Of a stretch of 64,000 nt of DNA, positions 1 through 15,103 are shown in pieces. Origin of the DNA: Granulosicoccaceae sp. 1_MG-2023 (GTDB taxonomy: Bacteria > Pseudomonadota > Gammaproteobacteria > Granulosicoccales > Granulosicoccaceae). The stretch is taken from NCBI GenBank assembly GCA_030546905.1, contig JAUOPI010000005.1, forward strand, positions 113,356 through 177,355. The letters are read 5' to 3'. Position 1 is the first letter of the stretch; the number at the start of each line of letters is the position of its first letter. A program made the translations under genes and the position numbers. The notes under the pieces are model-generated. The model was not told where the DNA came from and searched no databases. It saw nothing but the letters and a program-made list of their open reading frames with translations.

Positions 1-8
1 GGTGCACT

Positions 9-527
9 ATGGCTCTTACTTTCTCAGAAAAGAAAGAAGTCGTTGCTGAAGTTGCCGAAGTGGCAGCGAAAGCGCACTCAGCTGTAGCCGCCGAGTACCG
101 GGGTTTGACTGTAGGTCAACTCACCGCGCTGCGTGTGAAAGCACGTGAAAACGGTGTTTACCTGCGAGTTGTGAAAAACTCCCTGGCTCGTCTGGCCATA
201 GAGGGAACCGATTTCGAGTGTATGAAAGGCGATTTGAAAGGCCCGCTGCTGCTGGCTTTTTCTGTCGATGATCCCGGCGCGGCTGCACGTATTCTTCGTG
301 AATTCGCCAAGGACAACGACAAGCTCGTTCCTGCTTTCGGTGCTATCGGCGGTCAGCCGGTTGCTCAGGCAGAGCTGGCTAAACTGGCCGACATGCCGAC
401 CTACGATCAGTCTATCAGCATGCTGATGTCTGTGATGCAGGCGCCTGTTGCCAAGTTCGTCCGTACGCTCAATGAAGTTCCCGGCAAGCTTGTCCGTACC
501 GTTGAAGCGGTTCGCCAGGCTAAATAA
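9..527 (+). CDS. rplJ: 50S ribosomal protein L10
   Basis: L10 forms the base of the ribosomal stalk: its N-terminal part binds 23S rRNA and its C-terminal helix carries L7/L12 dimers. The 172-residue product has the usual start (MALTFSEKKEVV) and the YRGLTV block of the family and is slightly longer than the 165 residues of E. coli. rplL follows 69 bases later, as in other bacteria. In E. coli, L10 represses translation of its own mRNA. The leader that would hold that site lies outside the window, since only eight bases precede the start codon. Confidence 0.98.
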   Translation: MALTFSEKKEVVAEVAEVAAKAHSAVAAEYRGLTVGQLTALRVKARENGVYLRVVKNSLARLAIEGTDFECMKGDLKGPLLLAFSVDDPGAAARILREFAKDNDKLVPAFGAIGGQPVAQAELAKLADMPTYDQSISMLMSVMQAPVAKFVRTLNEVPGKLVRTVEAVRQAK

Positions 528-596
528 GCATACTTGTTCACTCAACTTCCGCGTTGATTTAAGAAAAGCGGAAGACATTATTCAGGAGTTACACAA

Positions 597-977
597 ATGG
601 CTGTTTCTAAAGAAGACATCCTTGAAACTATCTCTAACATGACTGTGATGGAGGTCGTTGACCTGATCTCTGCCATGGAAGAAAAATTCGGTGTTTCAGC
701 TGCTGCTGCAGTTGCTGCTGCACCGGCTGCTGCCGGCGGTGACGCTGGTGCGGCTGCAGAAGAAAAAACTGAGTTCGACGTCGTTCTGGCTGGTATCGGC
801 GATAACAAAGTATCTGTTATCAAAGCAGTACGTGGCGCAACCGGTCTTGGCCTGAAAGAAGCCAAAGAACTGGTTGAAAGCGCTCCGGCTCCGATCAAAG
901 AAGGCGCGAGCAAAGAAGAAGCAGAAGAACTCAAGAAAGCTCTGGAAGAAGCTGGCGCCTCTGTCGAGCTCAAGTAA
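597..977 (+). CDS. rplL: 50S ribosomal protein L7/L12
   Basis: This is the mobile stalk protein that recruits and activates translational GTPases. The 126-residue product has the expected three parts: an N-terminal dimerisation domain (about residues 1-35), an alanine-rich hinge (about 36-58) and a C-terminal domain with the conserved block [21 protein letters not shown] clear Shine-Dalgarno sequence (AGGAG) lies before the ATG. A hairpin in the 155-base gap to rpoB probably lowers transcription of the polymerase genes relative to this one. Confidence 0.98.
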   Translation: MAVSKEDILETISNMTVMEVVDLISAMEEKFGVSAAAAVAAAPAAAGGDAGAAAEEKTEFDVVLAGIGDNKVSVIKAVRGATGLGLKEAKELVESAPAPIKEGASKEEAEELKKALEEAGASVELK

Positions 978-1023
978 TTCTGCCAGTTGCGTGTGTCCCT
1001 GGTAGTAACTCACACGCACAAGG

Positions 1024-1054
1024 GGTCGGCGATGCATCATCGCCGGCCTTTTCC
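1024..1054 (+). terminator. Attenuator hairpin between rplL and rpoB
   Basis: A ten-base-pair GC-rich stem (GGTCGGCGAT with ATCGCCGGCC, one G-T pair, loop GCATC) is followed by TTTTCC. It sits 46 bases after the rplL stop. E. coli has a partial terminator at the same place that sets the ratio of ribosomal protein to RNA polymerase transcripts, so partial read-through is inferred here. No separate promoter for rpoB was evident. Confidence 0.8.
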
Positions 1055-1132
1055 TGTTTCTGTTTTAAAAGAAATTTATTCCGCCTCTCTGCGCGATAGA
1101 TCAGAGTTCTAGCCGAATAATGAGGAACGTCA

Positions 1133-4100
1133 ATGGCTTATTCCTTCACTGAGAAAAAACGCATCCGCAAGGACTTCGGGAAACGTACGTCGATTCTGGA
1201 CGTTCCCTATCTTCTGCAGACGCAGCTTGATTCCTACCGGAATTTTCTCCAGTCCGACCGTGATGCTGACAAGCGCGAAGATGTCGGGCTTCACGGTGCG
1301 TTTCAAAGTGTCATGCCGATTGTCAGTTACTCAGGCAATGTCGAGCTGCACTATGTGAACTACACATTGGGCAAGCCGGCGTTCAACGAGCGGGAATGCC
1401 GCATCCGGGGTATGACTTTCGCGGCGCCGCTGCGCGTGCTGGTGCGTCTGGTGATTTACGATAAATCCGCACCGGCCAACAGCAAGGTCGTTAAGGACGT
1501 TAAAGAGCAGGAAGTCTTCATGGGCGAACTGCCTCTGATGACCGATAACGGCACCTTTATCATCAACGGTACTGAGCGCGTTATCGTGTCTCAGCTGCAC
1601 CGTTCACCGGGCGTGTTCTTCGATCACGACCGCGGTAAAACACACTCCTCAGGCAAGCTGCTGTTCTCGGCGCGGGTGATTCCGTACCGTGGCTCCTGGC
1701 TTGACTTCGAGTTCGACCCGAAAGACTGCATCTACGCGCGTATTGACCGCCGTCGTAAGCTGCCTGCTACGATCGTGCTGCGTGCCTTGGGTTATAACAC
1801 CGAGCAGATCCTCGACATCTTCTTCGAGAAGACAGTCGTTACCTTCGGTAAAACCAAGATCTCCATGGATCTGGTGCCGGAACGTCTGCGTGGTGAGACC
1901 GCAACTTTCGATATCAAAGCCGGTAAGACCGTCATTGTAGAGGCAGGTCGCCGCATTACTGCCAAGCACGTACGCATGCTCGAGAAAGAGGGCGTCGATA
2001 AGCTTGAGATTCCGCAGGACTATCTGGTGGGCAAGGTGCTCGCGCATGATGTTGCGGACCCGGAAACCGGCGAGCTGATCGCCGAAGCCAATGCCGAGCT
2101 GACGGAAGAGCTCGTGCAAACCATCGTTGATGCAGAGATCAAAAAATGCGAACTGATCTACGCCAACGATCTTGATCACGGACCGTTTATTTCGACCACG
2201 CTGGCTACCGATCCGACGCGCACGCAACTCGAAGCGCAGGTCGAGATCTATCGCATGATGCGCCCGGGTGAGCCGCCGACCAAAGAGGCGGCGCAGAATC
2301 TGTTTAACAACCTGTTCTTCGAATCCGAGCGCTACGACCTGTCAGCGGTCGGTCGCATGAAGTTCAACCGTCGCCTGGGTCGCAGTGAATCCACCGGCGA
2401 GGGCGTGTTGTCGCCGGAAGATATTCTCGATGTACTGCGCGTACTGATCGATATCCGTAACGGTAACGGTTCCGTCGACGATATCGACCACCTTGGTAAC
2501 CGCCGTATCCGTAGTGTCGGTGAAATGGCTGAGAACGTGTTCCGCGTTGGTCTGGTACGTGTTGAGCGTGCCGTGCGCGAACGTCTCGGTATGGTTGAGA
2601 GCGACGGCCTGATGCCGCAGGACATTATCAACGCCAAGCCGGTCGCGGCGGCGGTGAAAGAGTTCTTCGGTTCCAGCCAGCTGTCCCAGTTCATGGATCA
2701 GAACAACCCGCTGTCGGAAGTCACGCACAAACGTCGTGTCTCGGCGCTTGGCCCGGGTGGTCTGACCCGTGAGCGTGCCGGCTTTGAGGTACGCGACGTT
2801 CACCCGACGCACTACGGCCGTGTTTGCCCGATTGAAACGCCGGAGGGACCGAACATCGGTCTGATCAACTCGCTGGCGATTTTCTCGCGCACCAACGAGT
2901 ACGGTTTTCTTGAGACCCCGTACCGCAAGGTTGTAGACGGCAAGGTTGTCGACGAGATCGAATATCTGTCGGCGATTGAGGAAGGTAACTACGTTATCGC
3001 TCAGGCGAATGCCCACCTGAATGAAGCCGGTGAGCTGGTCGACGATATCGTCGCTTCACGTCATAACAACGAATTTACCATGGCGACGCCGGACAAGATC
3101 CAGTACATGGATGTGTCGCCGAAGCAGATCGTGTCAGTGGCAGCGGCCTTGATTCCGTTCCTCGAGCACGATGATGCGAACCGCGCTTTGATGGGTTCAA
3201 ACATGCAACGTCAGGCGGTGCCGACGCTACGCGCCGAGAAACCGCTGGTCGGTACCGGTATTGAGCGTATCGTAGCGGTTGACTCCGGTTCTGCCGTGGT
3301 CGCCAAGCGCGGCGGTGTGGTCGATAAGGTTGATGCCTCGCGGATCGTGGTTCGTGTCAACGACGACGAAGCCGTAGCAGGGCAGGCCGGTGTTGATATT
3401 TACACCCTGACCAAATACACCCGTTCCAATCAGAACACCTGCATTAACCAGCGTCCGCTGGTCAACCCCGGTGACGTGATTGCGCGCGGTGATGTGCTGG
3501 CAGACGGGCCTTCCACCGATATGGGTGAGCTGGCGCTCGGTCAGAACATGCTGCTGGCCTTTATGCCGTGGAATGGTTACAACTTTGAGGATTCCATCCT
3601 CATCTCCGAGCGCGTCGTTAAAGAAGACCGCTTTACTACCATTCACATCGAAGAGCTGACCTGTGTTGCCCGTGACACCAAGCTCGGGCCGGAAGAGATC
3701 ACCGCCGATATCCCCAATGTCAGCGAAGGTCTGCTGTCCAAACTTGACGAAGCCGGTGTGGTTTATGTCGGTGCGGAAGTAAAACCCAATGACATCCTGG
3801 TCGGTAAGGTCACGCCGAAAGGCGAGTCGCAGCTGACGCCGGAGGAAAAACTCCTGCGTGCGATCTTTGGTGAGAAAGCATCCGACGTGAAAGACACGTC
3901 GCTGCGTGTGCCTTCCGGTATGGACGGTACGGTTATCGACGTGCGCGTATTTACCCGCGACGGCGTTGAAAAAGACTCACGTGCGCTGGAAATCGAAAAT
4001 GAAGCGCTGCGTCAGGTGCGGAAAGACCTCGATGATGAAAAACGCATTATCGAAAGCGATCTGTACTCACGTATCCGCCGTCTGTTGCTGGGTAAAACCG

Positions 4101-5215
4101 CCGATCACGGCCCGCTCGGTCTGACCAGCGGCACCGAGATCACCGAGGCGTATCTGGACAAGCTCGAAGAAAGCGATTGGCTGGATATCGGTATCTCCGA
4201 TGAAGACGCCAACGTGCAAATCGAGCAGATGGCCACTCAGCTCAAAGAGCTCAAAGAGATCTTCGAGCAGCGCTTTATCGAGCAGAAAGAGAAAATCACC
4301 TCCGGTGACGATCTCGCGCCCGGCGTGCTGAAAATGGTCAAGGTCTACCTGGCGGTAAAACGTCGTCTGCAACCGGGCGATAAAATGGCCGGTCGTCACG
4401 GTAACAAAGGTGTTATCTCGATGATCGTTCCGCAGGAAGATATGCCCTATACCGAAGACGGTAATCCGGTGGATATCTGCCTTAACCCGCTCGGTGTACC
4501 GTCGCGGATGAATATCGGTCAGGTGCTGGAAACACACCTTGGCTGGGCGGCCAAAGGTCTCGGTTACCGGATCGGTGAGATTATCGACAACGAAGGCAAG
4601 GCTGCGCCGCTGCGTGAGTTCCTGGACAAGGTTTATAACCACGAAGGTGCGGTGGTTAAAACCGATCTCGACAGTCTCGACGACGACGAGATCATGGCGC
4701 TGGGTAACAACCTGCGTGCCGGTGTACCCATGGCAACGCCGGTATTCGATGGTGCCAAAGAGCCCGAAATCAAGGAAATGCTGAAGCTGGCCGGCCTGCC
4801 GGAAAGCGGTCAGACAATCTTGTATGACGGGCGTACCGGCGAGCCGTTTGAACGTCCGGTTACGGTCGGCTACATGCACATGATCAAACTGAACCACCTG
4901 GTTGATGACAAAATGCACGCGCGTTCAACCGGTCCGTACAGTCTGGTTACACAGCAGCCGCTCGGTGGTAAGGCGCAGTTCGGTGGTCAGCGTTTCGGTG
5001 AGATGGAGGTCTGGGCACTGGAAGCGTACGGTGCGGCCTACACGCTGCGTGAGATGCTGACGGTGAAATCGGACGACGTGAGCGGTCGGAACAAGATGTA
5101 CAAGAACATCGTCGACGGCGATCATCGTATGGAAGCAGGTATGCCTGAGTCCTTTAACGTACTGCTGAAAGAAATTCGTTCTCTGGGTATTAACATCGGA
5201 CTGGAGCAGGACTGA
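1133..5215 (+). CDS. rpoB: DNA-directed RNA polymerase subunit beta
   Basis: The second-largest subunit of RNA polymerase forms one pincer and part of the active site. The 1360-residue product is slightly longer than E. coli RpoB (1342). The rifampicin-binding cluster is intact at about residues 513-540: D522, H532 and S537 match E. coli D516, H526 and S531, so no common rifampicin-resistance change is seen. The block [13 protein letters not shown] and the C-terminal [20 protein letters not shown] motif are present. The start follows an ATGAGGAA ribosome-binding sequence. rpoC follows after 55 bases, so the two are co-transcribed. Confidence 0.99.
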   Translation: MAYSFTEKKRIRKDFGKRTSILDVPYLLQTQLDSYRNFLQSDRDADKREDVGLHGAFQSVMPIVSYSGNVELHYVNYTLGKPAFNERECRIRGMTFAAPLRVLVRLVIYDKSAPANSKVVKDVKEQEVFMGELPLMTDNGTFIINGTERVIVSQLHRSPGVFFDHDRGKTHSSGKLLFSARVIPYRGSWLDFEFDPKDCIYARIDRRRKLPATIVLRALGYNTEQILDIFFEKTVVTFGKTKISMDLVPERLRGETATFDIKAGKTVIVEAGRRITAKHVRMLEKEGVDKLEIPQDYLVGKVLAHDVADPETGELIAEANAELTEELVQTIVDAEIKKCELIYANDLDHGPFISTTLATDPTRTQLEAQVEIYRMMRPGEPPTKEAAQNLFNNLFFESERYDLSAVGRMKFNRRLGRSESTGEGVLSPEDILDVLRVLIDIRNGNGSVDDIDHLGNRRIRSVGEMAENVFRVGLVRVERAVRERLGMVESDGLMPQDIINAKPVAAAVKEFFGSSQLSQFMDQNNPLSEVTHKRRVSALGPGGLTRERAGFEVRDVHPTHYGRVCPIETPEGPNIGLINSLAIFSRTNEYGFLETPYRKVVDGKVVDEIEYLSAIEEGNYVIAQANAHLNEAGELVDDIVASRHNNEFTMATPDKIQYMDVSPKQIVSVAAALIPFLEHDDANRALMGSNMQRQAVPTLRAEKPLVGTGIERIVAVDSGSAVVAKRGGVVDKVDASRIVVRVNDDEAVAGQAGVDIYTLTKYTRSNQNTCINQRPLVNPGDVIARGDVLADGPSTDMGELALGQNMLLAFMPWNGYNFEDSILISERVVKEDRFTTIHIEELTCVARDTKLGPEEITADIPNVSEGLLSKLDEAGVVYVGAEVKPNDILVGKVTPKGESQLTPEEKLLRAIFGEKASDVKDTSLRVPSGMDGTVIDVRVFTRDGVEKDSRALEIENEALRQVRKDLDDEKRIIESDLYSRIRRLLLGKTADHGPLGLTSGTEITEAYLDKLEESDWLDIGISDEDANVQIEQMATQLKELKEIFEQRFIEQKEKITSGDDLAPGVLKMVKVYLAVKRRLQPGDKMAGRHGNKGVISMIVPQEDMPYTEDGNPVDICLNPLGVPSRMNIGQVLETHLGWAAKGLGYRIGEIIDNEGKAAPLREFLDKVYNHEGAVVKTDLDSLDDDEIMALGNNLRAGVPMATPVFDGAKEPEIKEMLKLAGLPESGQTILYDGRTGEPFERPVTVGYMHMIKLNHLVDDKMHARSTGPYSLVTQQPLGGKAQFGGQRFGEMEVWALEAYGAAYTLREMLTVKSDDVSGRNKMYKNIVDGDHRMEAGMPESFNVLLKEIRSLGINIGLEQD

Positions 5216-5270
5216 TCGGGTCAGGGTTGCATAAACAAGCTGACTTGAATCGCCTGCCGCAGGAGAAATC

Positions 5271-9500
<4,230 letters not shown>

Positions 9501-9511
9501 TAGGACTTTGC

Positions 9512-9540
9512 TTGACACACGGGGGCGCGCTCAATAGAAT
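9512..9540 (+). promoter_or_regulatory. Sigma-70 promoter for the str genes (rpsL onward)
   Basis: A consensus -35 element TTGACA (9512-9517) is separated by exactly 17 bases from TAGAAT (9535-9540). This is the best-matching promoter seen in the ribosomal block. Transcription would start near 9547, upstream of the hairpin at 9555-9580, so RNA from this promoter must read through that hairpin to reach rpsL. Confidence 0.8.
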
Positions 9541-9554
9541 TGCGCGTCTTAAAT

Positions 9555-9585
9555 TGCGGCCTCTATCTGTCGGGGCCGCATTTTT
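9555..9585 (+). terminator. Terminator or attenuator hairpin between rpoC and rpsL
   Basis: A seven-base-pair stem (TGCGGCC with GGCCGCA) is followed by TTTTT, the usual form of an intrinsic terminator. It ends the rpoBC transcript, but because it lies downstream of the promoter at 9512-9540 it also lies in the leader of the str transcript and could act as an attenuator there. Confidence 0.75.
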
Positions 9586-9685
9586 AATTCAGATTTATTC
9601 GACCCTCCAGCAGTCATCACGGCACTTAGCCGCGTAGTGCAAAAGTTTGAGGGTGACTGATGCGAAATAGTTGGAGTGATTTTTA

Positions 9686-10060
9686 ATGGCCACAATTAAC
9701 CAGTTGGTCCGTAAGCCGCGTAAGCGCAAGGTAGCCAAATCAAACGTACCGGCGCTCGAAGCCTGTCCGCAGAAGCGTGGTGTTTGCACGCGTGTTTACA
9801 CCACAACGCCGAAGAAACCGAACTCGGCAATGCGTAAAGTAGCTCGTGTACGCCTGACTAACGGCTACGAAGTAACCTCATACATCGGTGGTGAAGGCCA
9901 CAACCTTCAGGAGCACTCGGTGGTTCTGATCCGCGGCGGTCGTGTAAAAGATTTGCCCGGTGTTCGTTATCACACGGTTCGCGGTAACCTGGATACACAG
10001 GGTGTCGACGGTCGTCGTCAGGGTCGTTCCAAGTACGGTACTAAGCGCCCGAAAGGCTAA
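9686..10060 (+). CDS. rpsL: 30S ribosomal protein S12
   Basis: S12 lies at the decoding centre and affects accuracy. The 124-residue product carries the near-invariant TTPKKPNSA and [13 protein letters not shown] segments. K43 and K88, the residues most often changed in streptomycin resistance, are wild type. D89, the residue that is methylthiolated in many bacteria, is present. The gene is the first of the str group (rpsL-rpsG-fusA-tuf) and lies behind its own promoter. rpsG starts 26 bases after the stop. Confidence 0.98.
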   Translation: MATINQLVRKPRKRKVAKSNVPALEACPQKRGVCTRVYTTTPKKPNSAMRKVARVRLTNGYEVTSYIGGEGHNLQEHSVVLIRGGRVKDLPGVRYHTVRGNLDTQGVDGRRQGRSKYGTKRPKG

Positions 10061-10086
10061 GACAGGATTAATCAGGGTTATTTGTT

Positions 10087-10557
10087 ATGTCTAGAAGAAC
10101 AGAAGCGCCGAAACGCGAAATTCTCCCGGATCCGAAATTCGGAAGCGTTAAGCTGGCAAAATTCATCAACATCCTCATGCTTGACGGCAAGAAGTCCGTT
10201 GCAGAGCGCGTTATCTACGGTGCGCTCGATACCATGAAGGACAAAGGTGTTGCCAATCCGCTGGAAGCGTTGGAAGCGGCGCTGGAAAATGTCAGTCCGG
10301 CGGTTGAGGTTAAATCCCGCCGCGTCGGTGGTGCGACTTACCAGGTGCCGGTAGAAGTACGTCCGGCTCGTCGTTCCGCGCTGGCAATGCGCTGGATTAT
10401 CGATGCTGCGCGTAAACGCGGTGAGAAATCCATGATGCTGCGTCTGGCAGGTGAGCTCAGCGATGCTGCGGAAAAACGCGGCTCTGCTGTGAAGAAACGC
10501 GACGACACGCACCGCATGGCGGAAGCGAACAAAGCTTTCTCTCACTACCGCTGGTAA
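10087..10557 (+). CDS. rpsG: 30S ribosomal protein S7
   Basis: S7 nucleates assembly of the 3' major domain of 16S rRNA and lies next to the exit-site tRNA. The product has 156 residues, the common bacterial length, beginning [18 protein letters not shown] and containing the [10 protein letters not shown] and [14 protein letters not shown] blocks. In E. coli, S7 represses translation of its operon by binding the rpsL-rpsG junction. Here the junction is only 26 bases and no clear structure was seen in it. Confidence 0.98.
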   Translation: MSRRTEAPKREILPDPKFGSVKLAKFINILMLDGKKSVAERVIYGALDTMKDKGVANPLEALEAALENVSPAVEVKSRRVGGATYQVPVEVRPARRSALAMRWIIDAARKRGEKSMMLRLAGELSDAAEKRGSAVKKRDDTHRMAEANKAFSHYRW

Positions 10558-10573
10558 GAAAACGTTATACCCC

Positions 10574-10592
10574 GACCTCCGCTCAGGAGGTC
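10574..10592 (+). promoter_or_regulatory. Small hairpin between rpsG and fusA
   Basis: A perfect seven-base-pair stem GACCTCC/GGAGGTC with loop GCTCA lies in the 74-base gap before fusA. It has no following T-run, so it is not an intrinsic terminator. One strand contains GGAGG, which the stem would hide. The role is unknown; RNA processing or translational control are possible. Confidence 0.4.
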
Positions 10593-10631
10593 ACCCGCTC
10601 TTTACTAATTTTGCTCTTTGAGGTGTAGAAG

Positions 10632-12725
10632 GTGGCACGTAACACTCCTTTGTCACGTTACCGCAACGTCGGGATTATGGCGCATATTGACGCCGGTAAG
10701 ACCACGACGACCGAACGGATACTGTTCTACACCGGCGTCTCTCACAAGATCGGTGAGGTTCACGACGGCGCTGCAACCATGGATTGGATGGAGCAGGAGC
10801 AAGAGCGGGGTATCACAATCACTTCTGCGGCGACCACTTGTTTCTGGAGTGGGATGGATGGATCCATGCCGCAACATCGCATCAACATCATCGACACGCC
10901 GGGGCACGTCGACTTCACCATCGAAGTCGAACGTTCCCTGCGCGTGCTCGACGGTGCTGTCGCGGTATTCTGCGCGGTCGGCGGCGTTGAGCCGCAGTCT
11001 GAGACCGTCTGGCGCCAGGCCAATAAGTATCACGTCCCCCGCATGGCATTCATCAACAAGATGGATCGCGCCGGTGCCGACTTCCTTCGTGTTGTTAATC
11101 AGCTCAAAACCCGGCTGGGTGCAAACCCGGTGCCGCTTCAGCTGCCGATCGGCGCCGAAGAAGGCTTTGAGGGCGTGGTTGATCTCATCAAAATGCGCGC
11201 AATCTATTGGGATGCCGCGTCTATGGGTGTGCGTTTCGAAGAACGCGAAATTCCGTCTGCCATGTTGTCCGAGTGTCAGAAATGGCATGAACGTCTGGTC
11301 GAGGCCGCGGCTGAAGCCAACGACGAGCTGATGGACGCATACCTGGAAGAGGGAGAGCTCTCGCTGGCGCAGCTTAAAGACGGTCTGCGTTCTCAAACCA
11401 TTGCCGGTTCCATTGTGCCGGTGTTGTGCGGCTCGGCATTCAAAAACAAAGGCGTGCAGGCACTGCTGGATGCGATTGTTGAATATATGCCGGCACCGGA
11501 CGATGTTGTTGCCATCCAGGGCGAGACAGAGGACGGTAAGTTGGTTGAGCGTCATTCCTCGGATGAGGAGCCCTTCGCGGCACTGGCATTCAAGATCGCT
11601 ACTGATCCCTTTGTTGGTTCTCTGACCTTTATGCGTGTGTACTCCGGCGTGCTTAAGTCCGGCGACAGCGTGTTCAACCCGGTCAAGGGCAAGAAAGAGC
11701 GGGTAGGGCGGCTGCTGCAAATGCATTCGAACAACCGCGAAGAGATCAAGGAAGTGCGCGCCGGTGATATTGCCGCAGCAGTCGGTCTCAAAGACGTCAC
11801 GACCGGCGATACGCTGTGTGACGGCAGCGCTGTGGTGACGCTTGAGCGGATGGAATTCCCCGAGCCGGTAATTGCGGTGGCAGTTGAGCCGCGCACCAAG
11901 GCCGATCAGGAAAAGATGTCCGTCGCGCTGGGTAAATTGGCCAAAGAGGACCCGTCTTTCCGCGTCGCCACCGACGAAGAATCCGCGCAGACCATTATCT
12001 CCGGTATGGGCGAGCTTCACCTCGATATCATCGTTGACCGTATGCGTCGCGAGTTCAATGTCGAGGCTAACGTCGGCAAGCCGCAGGTCGCCTATCGCGA
12101 GAGTATCCGTAAAACGGTTGAAGCCGAAGGTAAGTTTATCCGTCAGTCAGGCGGGCGCGGTCAGTACGGCCATGTCTGGCTGCGTATGGAGCCGCGTGAA
12201 CGCGGCGCCGGTTTCGAATTTGTCGACGAGATCGTCGGCGGTGTTGTGCCGCGCGAATTTATCCCGGCGGTACACAAAGGTGTGGAAGAGCAGCTCGACA
12301 ATGGCGTGCTGGCCGGTTTTCCGATGATCGATGTCAAGGTCACGTTGTTCGATGGTTCGTACCACGATGTTGACTCCAACGAAATGGCCTTTAAGATTGC
12401 CGCCGCCATGGGTGTGCGCGAAGGTGCTCTCGCTGCGGAGCCGGCGCTGCTCGAGCCGGTGATGAAAGTCGAGGTGGTTACGCCGGAAGACTATATGGGT
12501 GACGTGATGGGCGATCTCAATCGTCGTCGCGGTATCGTGCAGGGGATGGACGATACGCCCGCCGGTAAGGTTGTTCGTGCCGAGGTGCCGCTTGCCGAAA
12601 TGTTCGGCTACGCAACGGATTTGCGTTCAGCGACCCAGGGGCGGGCCAGCTACACCATGGAATTCTTGAAATATGCTGAAGCGCCGGCAGCGGTCGCGGA
12701 TGCAATTGTGAAAAAAACGTCCTGA
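10632..12725 (+). CDS. fusA: Elongation factor G
   Basis: EF-G is the GTPase that drives translocation on the ribosome. The 697-residue product has the G1 loop [13 protein letters not shown] near the N-terminus, the switch II motif DTPGHVDF and the NKMD motif (NKMDRAGAD). The later domains, including the [12 protein letters not shown] block of domain IV, are complete. The start is a GTG at 10632 ([12 protein letters not shown]), the only start consistent with the family N-terminus. The gene belongs to the str group and is followed by tuf after 33 bases. Confidence 0.98.
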   Translation: MARNTPLSRYRNVGIMAHIDAGKTTTTERILFYTGVSHKIGEVHDGAATMDWMEQEQERGITITSAATTCFWSGMDGSMPQHRINIIDTPGHVDFTIEVERSLRVLDGAVAVFCAVGGVEPQSETVWRQANKYHVPRMAFINKMDRAGADFLRVVNQLKTRLGANPVPLQLPIGAEEGFEGVVDLIKMRAIYWDAASMGVRFEEREIPSAMLSECQKWHERLVEAAAEANDELMDAYLEEGELSLAQLKDGLRSQTIAGSIVPVLCGSAFKNKGVQALLDAIVEYMPAPDDVVAIQGETEDGKLVERHSSDEEPFAALAFKIATDPFVGSLTFMRVYSGVLKSGDSVFNPVKGKKERVGRLLQMHSNNREEIKEVRAGDIAAAVGLKDVTTGDTLCDGSAVVTLERMEFPEPVIAVAVEPRTKADQEKMSVALGKLAKEDPSFRVATDEESAQTIISGMGELHLDIIVDRMRREFNVEANVGKPQVAYRESIRKTVEAEGKFIRQSGGRGQYGHVWLRMEPRERGAGFEFVDEIVGGVVPREFIPAVHKGVEEQLDNGVLAGFPMIDVKVTLFDGSYHDVDSNEMAFKIAAAMGVREGALAAEPALLEPVMKVEVVTPEDYMGDVMGDLNRRRGIVQGMDDTPAGKVVRAEVPLAEMFGYATDLRSATQGRASYTMEFLKYAEAPAAVADAIVKKTS

Positions 12726-12758
12726 GTGACAGTCATTCAATAGGAACGAGGTAGACAC

Positions 12759-13949
12759 GTGTCTAAAGAAAAATTTGAAAGAACGAAGCCGCACGTAAAC
12801 GTAGGCACGATCGGTCACGTTGACCATGGTAAGACCACGCTGACAGCGGCACTGACTAAAGTAATGGCTGAAGCGATGGGCGGATCGGCAAAAGCATTTG
12901 ACGAAATCGATAATGCGCCGGAAGAAAAAGCCCGTGGTATCACGATTGCGACATCACACGTTGAGTATGAGTCTGAGACACGTCACTACGCGCACGTAGA
13001 CTGCCCCGGACACGCTGACTATGTGAAAAACATGATCACCGGTGCGGCGCAAATGGACGGCGCAATCCTGGTTTGTTCTGCTGCTGACGGCCCCATGCCG
13101 CAAACCCGCGAGCACATCCTGCTGTCACGTCAGGTTGGTGTTCCGTACATCGTTGTGTTCCTGAACAAAGCGGACATGGTTGATGATGAAGAGCTGCTTG
13201 AGCTGGTTGAAATGGAAGTGCGCGAGCTGCTCGACGCTTACGACTTCCCGGGTGACGACACGCCGATCATCAAAGGTTCTGCACTGAAAGCGCTGGAAGG
13301 CGACACTTCAGAGATCGGTGCGCCGGCCATCCTCGAGCTGGTCGCAGCCATGGATAGCTACATTCCGGAGCCGGAACGTGCGACAGCCGGTGACTTCCTG
13401 ATGCCGGTAGAGGACGTTTTCTCTATCTCCGGTCGCGGTACTGTTGTAACCGGTCGTATCGAGCGCGGTGTTGTTAAAGTCGGTGAAGAGGTCGAGATCG
13501 TCGGTATCCGCGATACTCAGGCGACTACTGTAACCGGTGTTGAGATGTTCCGTAAGCTGCTCGACCAGGGTGAAGCCGGCGATAACGTTGGTATCCTGCT
13601 GCGCGGCACCAAGCGTGACGAAGTTGAGCGTGGTCAGGTTCTGTGTAAGCCGAAATCCATCACGCCGCACACCAAGTTCGAAGCCGAAGTTTACGTGCTG
13701 AGCAAAGACGAAGGTGGCCGTCACACGCCGTTCTTCAACGGTTACCGTCCGCAGTTCTACTTCCGTACAACTGACGTGACCGGTGCGGTTGATCTGCCGG
13801 AAGGTACCGAAATGGTTATGCCTGGCGACAACGTTAACGTCACAGTTACACTGATCGCGCCGATCGCGATGGAAGACGGTCTGCGTTTCGCAATCCGTGA
13901 AGGTGGCCGTACTGTTGGTGCGGGTGTTGTAGCGAAAATCATTGAGTAA
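12759..13949 (+). CDS. tuf: Elongation factor Tu
   Basis: EF-Tu delivers aminoacyl-tRNA to the ribosome as a GTP complex. The 396-residue product has [18 protein letters not shown] and NKADMVD as its nucleotide-binding motifs, followed by the two beta-barrel domains ending in [14 protein letters not shown]. The start codon is GTG with an upstream GAACGAGG ribosome-binding sequence. Only this one tuf copy is in the window; many relatives have a second copy elsewhere. rpsJ follows after five bases, linking the str and S10 groups. Confidence 0.98.
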   Translation: MSKEKFERTKPHVNVGTIGHVDHGKTTLTAALTKVMAEAMGGSAKAFDEIDNAPEEKARGITIATSHVEYESETRHYAHVDCPGHADYVKNMITGAAQMDGAILVCSAADGPMPQTREHILLSRQVGVPYIVVFLNKADMVDDEELLELVEMEVRELLDAYDFPGDDTPIIKGSALKALEGDTSEIGAPAILELVAAMDSYIPEPERATAGDFLMPVEDVFSISGRGTVVTGRIERGVVKVGEEVEIVGIRDTQATTVTGVEMFRKLLDQGEAGDNVGILLRGTKRDEVERGQVLCKPKSITPHTKFEAEVYVLSKDEGGRHTPFFNGYRPQFYFRTTDVTGAVDLPEGTEMVMPGDNVNVTVTLIAPIAMEDGLRFAIREGGRTVGAGVVAKIIE

Positions 13950-13954
13950 TTACT

Positions 13955-14278
13955 ATGTCAGTATCTAAGCAAACTATCCGTATCCGCCTGAAGGCTTTCG
14001 ATCACCGTCTGATCGATCGTTCAGCCAAAGAAATCCTGGACACGGCCAAGCGTACCGGTGCCCGCGTACTCGGTCCGATCCCGTTGCCGACCAAGCGTGA
14101 GCGCTATACAGTCCTGATCTCTCCGCACGTCAACAAGGACGCGCGTGACCAGTACGAGATCCGTACGCATAAGCGCCTGCTCGACATCATCGACCCGACA
14201 GAGAAAACTGTCGATGCGCTGATGAAGCTCGACCTGGCCGCGGGCGTGGATGTTCAGATCAAACTGAACAAATCCTGA
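13955..14278 (+). CDS. rpsJ: 30S ribosomal protein S10
   Basis: S10 is a 30S head protein and, as NusE, a part of antitermination complexes. The 107-residue product has the family core [14 protein letters not shown] and ends in VQIKLNKS. It lies only five bases after tuf and no promoter is visible directly in front, so it is probably transcribed with the str genes. An unusual 179-base gap with a promoter and a hairpin separates it from rplC, so S10 may be expressed partly apart from the rest of its operon. Confidence 0.97.
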   Translation: MSVSKQTIRIRLKAFDHRLIDRSAKEILDTAKRTGARVLGPIPLPTKRERYTVLISPHVNKDARDQYEIRTHKRLLDIIDPTEKTVDALMKLDLAAGVDVQIKLNKS

Positions 14279-14297
14279 TAAAAAACGCGCAGACGGC

Positions 14298-14326
14298 TTT
14301 GCTATTTGTTTTTAGCTTGCTATAAT
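14298..14326 (+). promoter_or_regulatory. Extended -10 promoter between rpsJ and rplC
   Basis: The sequence TGCTATAAT places a perfect TATAAT (14321-14326) behind a TG extension. A weak -35 element (TTTGCT, 14298-14303) is 17 bases upstream. Transcription would start near 14333, just before the hairpin at 14340-14368. This would be the promoter for rplC and the genes after it. Confidence 0.7.
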
Positions 14327-14339
14327 GCGCGGCTTCCTT

Positions 14340-14368
14340 GGCCCGACTTCCACTTTGGTCGGGCCTTT
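14340..14368 (+). terminator. Leader hairpin or attenuator before rplC
   Basis: A perfect eight-base-pair stem (GGCCCGAC with GTCGGGCC, ten-base loop) is followed by only three T residues. It begins within about ten bases of the predicted start of the rplC transcript. In E. coli the S10 leader upstream of rpsJ is the site where L4 causes attenuation; the hairpin here is downstream of rpsJ, so a similar role is only a possibility. A second stem (GCACCGG with CCGGTGC, 14407-14439) lies closer to the rplC start. Confidence 0.55.
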
Positions 14369-14457
14369 GAGCATCTAGCTCACACTACAATTTGATTCTA
14401 GTTTATGCACCGGTGCGGGCGGTAAGTCGCAGCCGGTGCCTCTGTCGGAGATAAGAG

Positions 14458-15102
14458 ATGACGCTTTGTGTTGTCGGACGCAAGTTAGGTATGACTCGCG
14501 TCTTTACAGAAGCTGGTGCTTCTGTGCCTGTGACTGTGATCCAGGTTGAGCCGGCCCGTGTGGTCGCCAAAAAGACTGATGATCGTGAAGGTTATTCAGC
14601 TCTGCAGGTGACTGTGGGTGAAGTTAAAGCGTCCAACGTTTCTAAGCCTCTGGCTGGGCATTTTTCCAAGGCTGGTGTTGAAGCCGGTCGTCTTCTGAAA
14701 GAATTCCGTCTGTCCGCTGACGAAGTGGCTTCTTACGAGCTCGGCGCGACTATCGGCCTTGAGCTGTTCGAGCAAGGCCAGAAAGTCGATGTCACCGGTA
14801 CAACTATCGGTAAGGGCTTCGCCGGCGGCGTCAAGCGTCACAACTTCCGTATGCAGGACGCCACTCACGGTAACTCTCTGTCCCACCGTGCACCGGGTTC
14901 TATTGGTCAGAACCAAACGCCGGGTCGTGTCTTTAAAGGCAAAAAAATGGCCGGGCACCTGGGTAACAAACAACGGACCATCCAAAACCTCGAAGTTGTT
15001 CGCGTTGACGCCGATCGTAGCGTTCTTCTGGTCAAGGGCGCGGTCCCTGGTTCAAAAGGCTCCGATGTTATTGTGAAGCCTGCAGTAAAAGGTGAGAAGT
15101 AA
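14458..15102 (+). CDS. rplC: 50S ribosomal protein L3
   Basis: L3 is an early assembly protein whose loop reaches the peptidyl-transferase centre. The 214-residue product begins [15 protein letters not shown] and has the family block [30 protein letters not shown]. The ATG follows a GGAGATAAG ribosome-binding sequence. rplD starts one base after the rplC stop codon, so translation of the two is probably coupled. Confidence 0.97.
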   Translation: MTLCVVGRKLGMTRVFTEAGASVPVTVIQVEPARVVAKKTDDREGYSALQVTVGEVKASNVSKPLAGHFSKAGVEAGRLLKEFRLSADEVASYELGATIGLELFEQGQKVDVTGTTIGKGFAGGVKRHNFRMQDATHGNSLSHRAPGSIGQNQTPGRVFKGKKMAGHLGNKQRTIQNLEVVRVDADRSVLLVKGAVPGSKGSDVIVKPAVKGEK

Positions 15103-15103
15103 C

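Noticed and set aside
10653..12020. A 455-codon open frame on the - strand.
   Set aside because: It lies opposite fusA and its codon pattern is the complement of a biased gene; the protein is rich in H, R and L with no family features.
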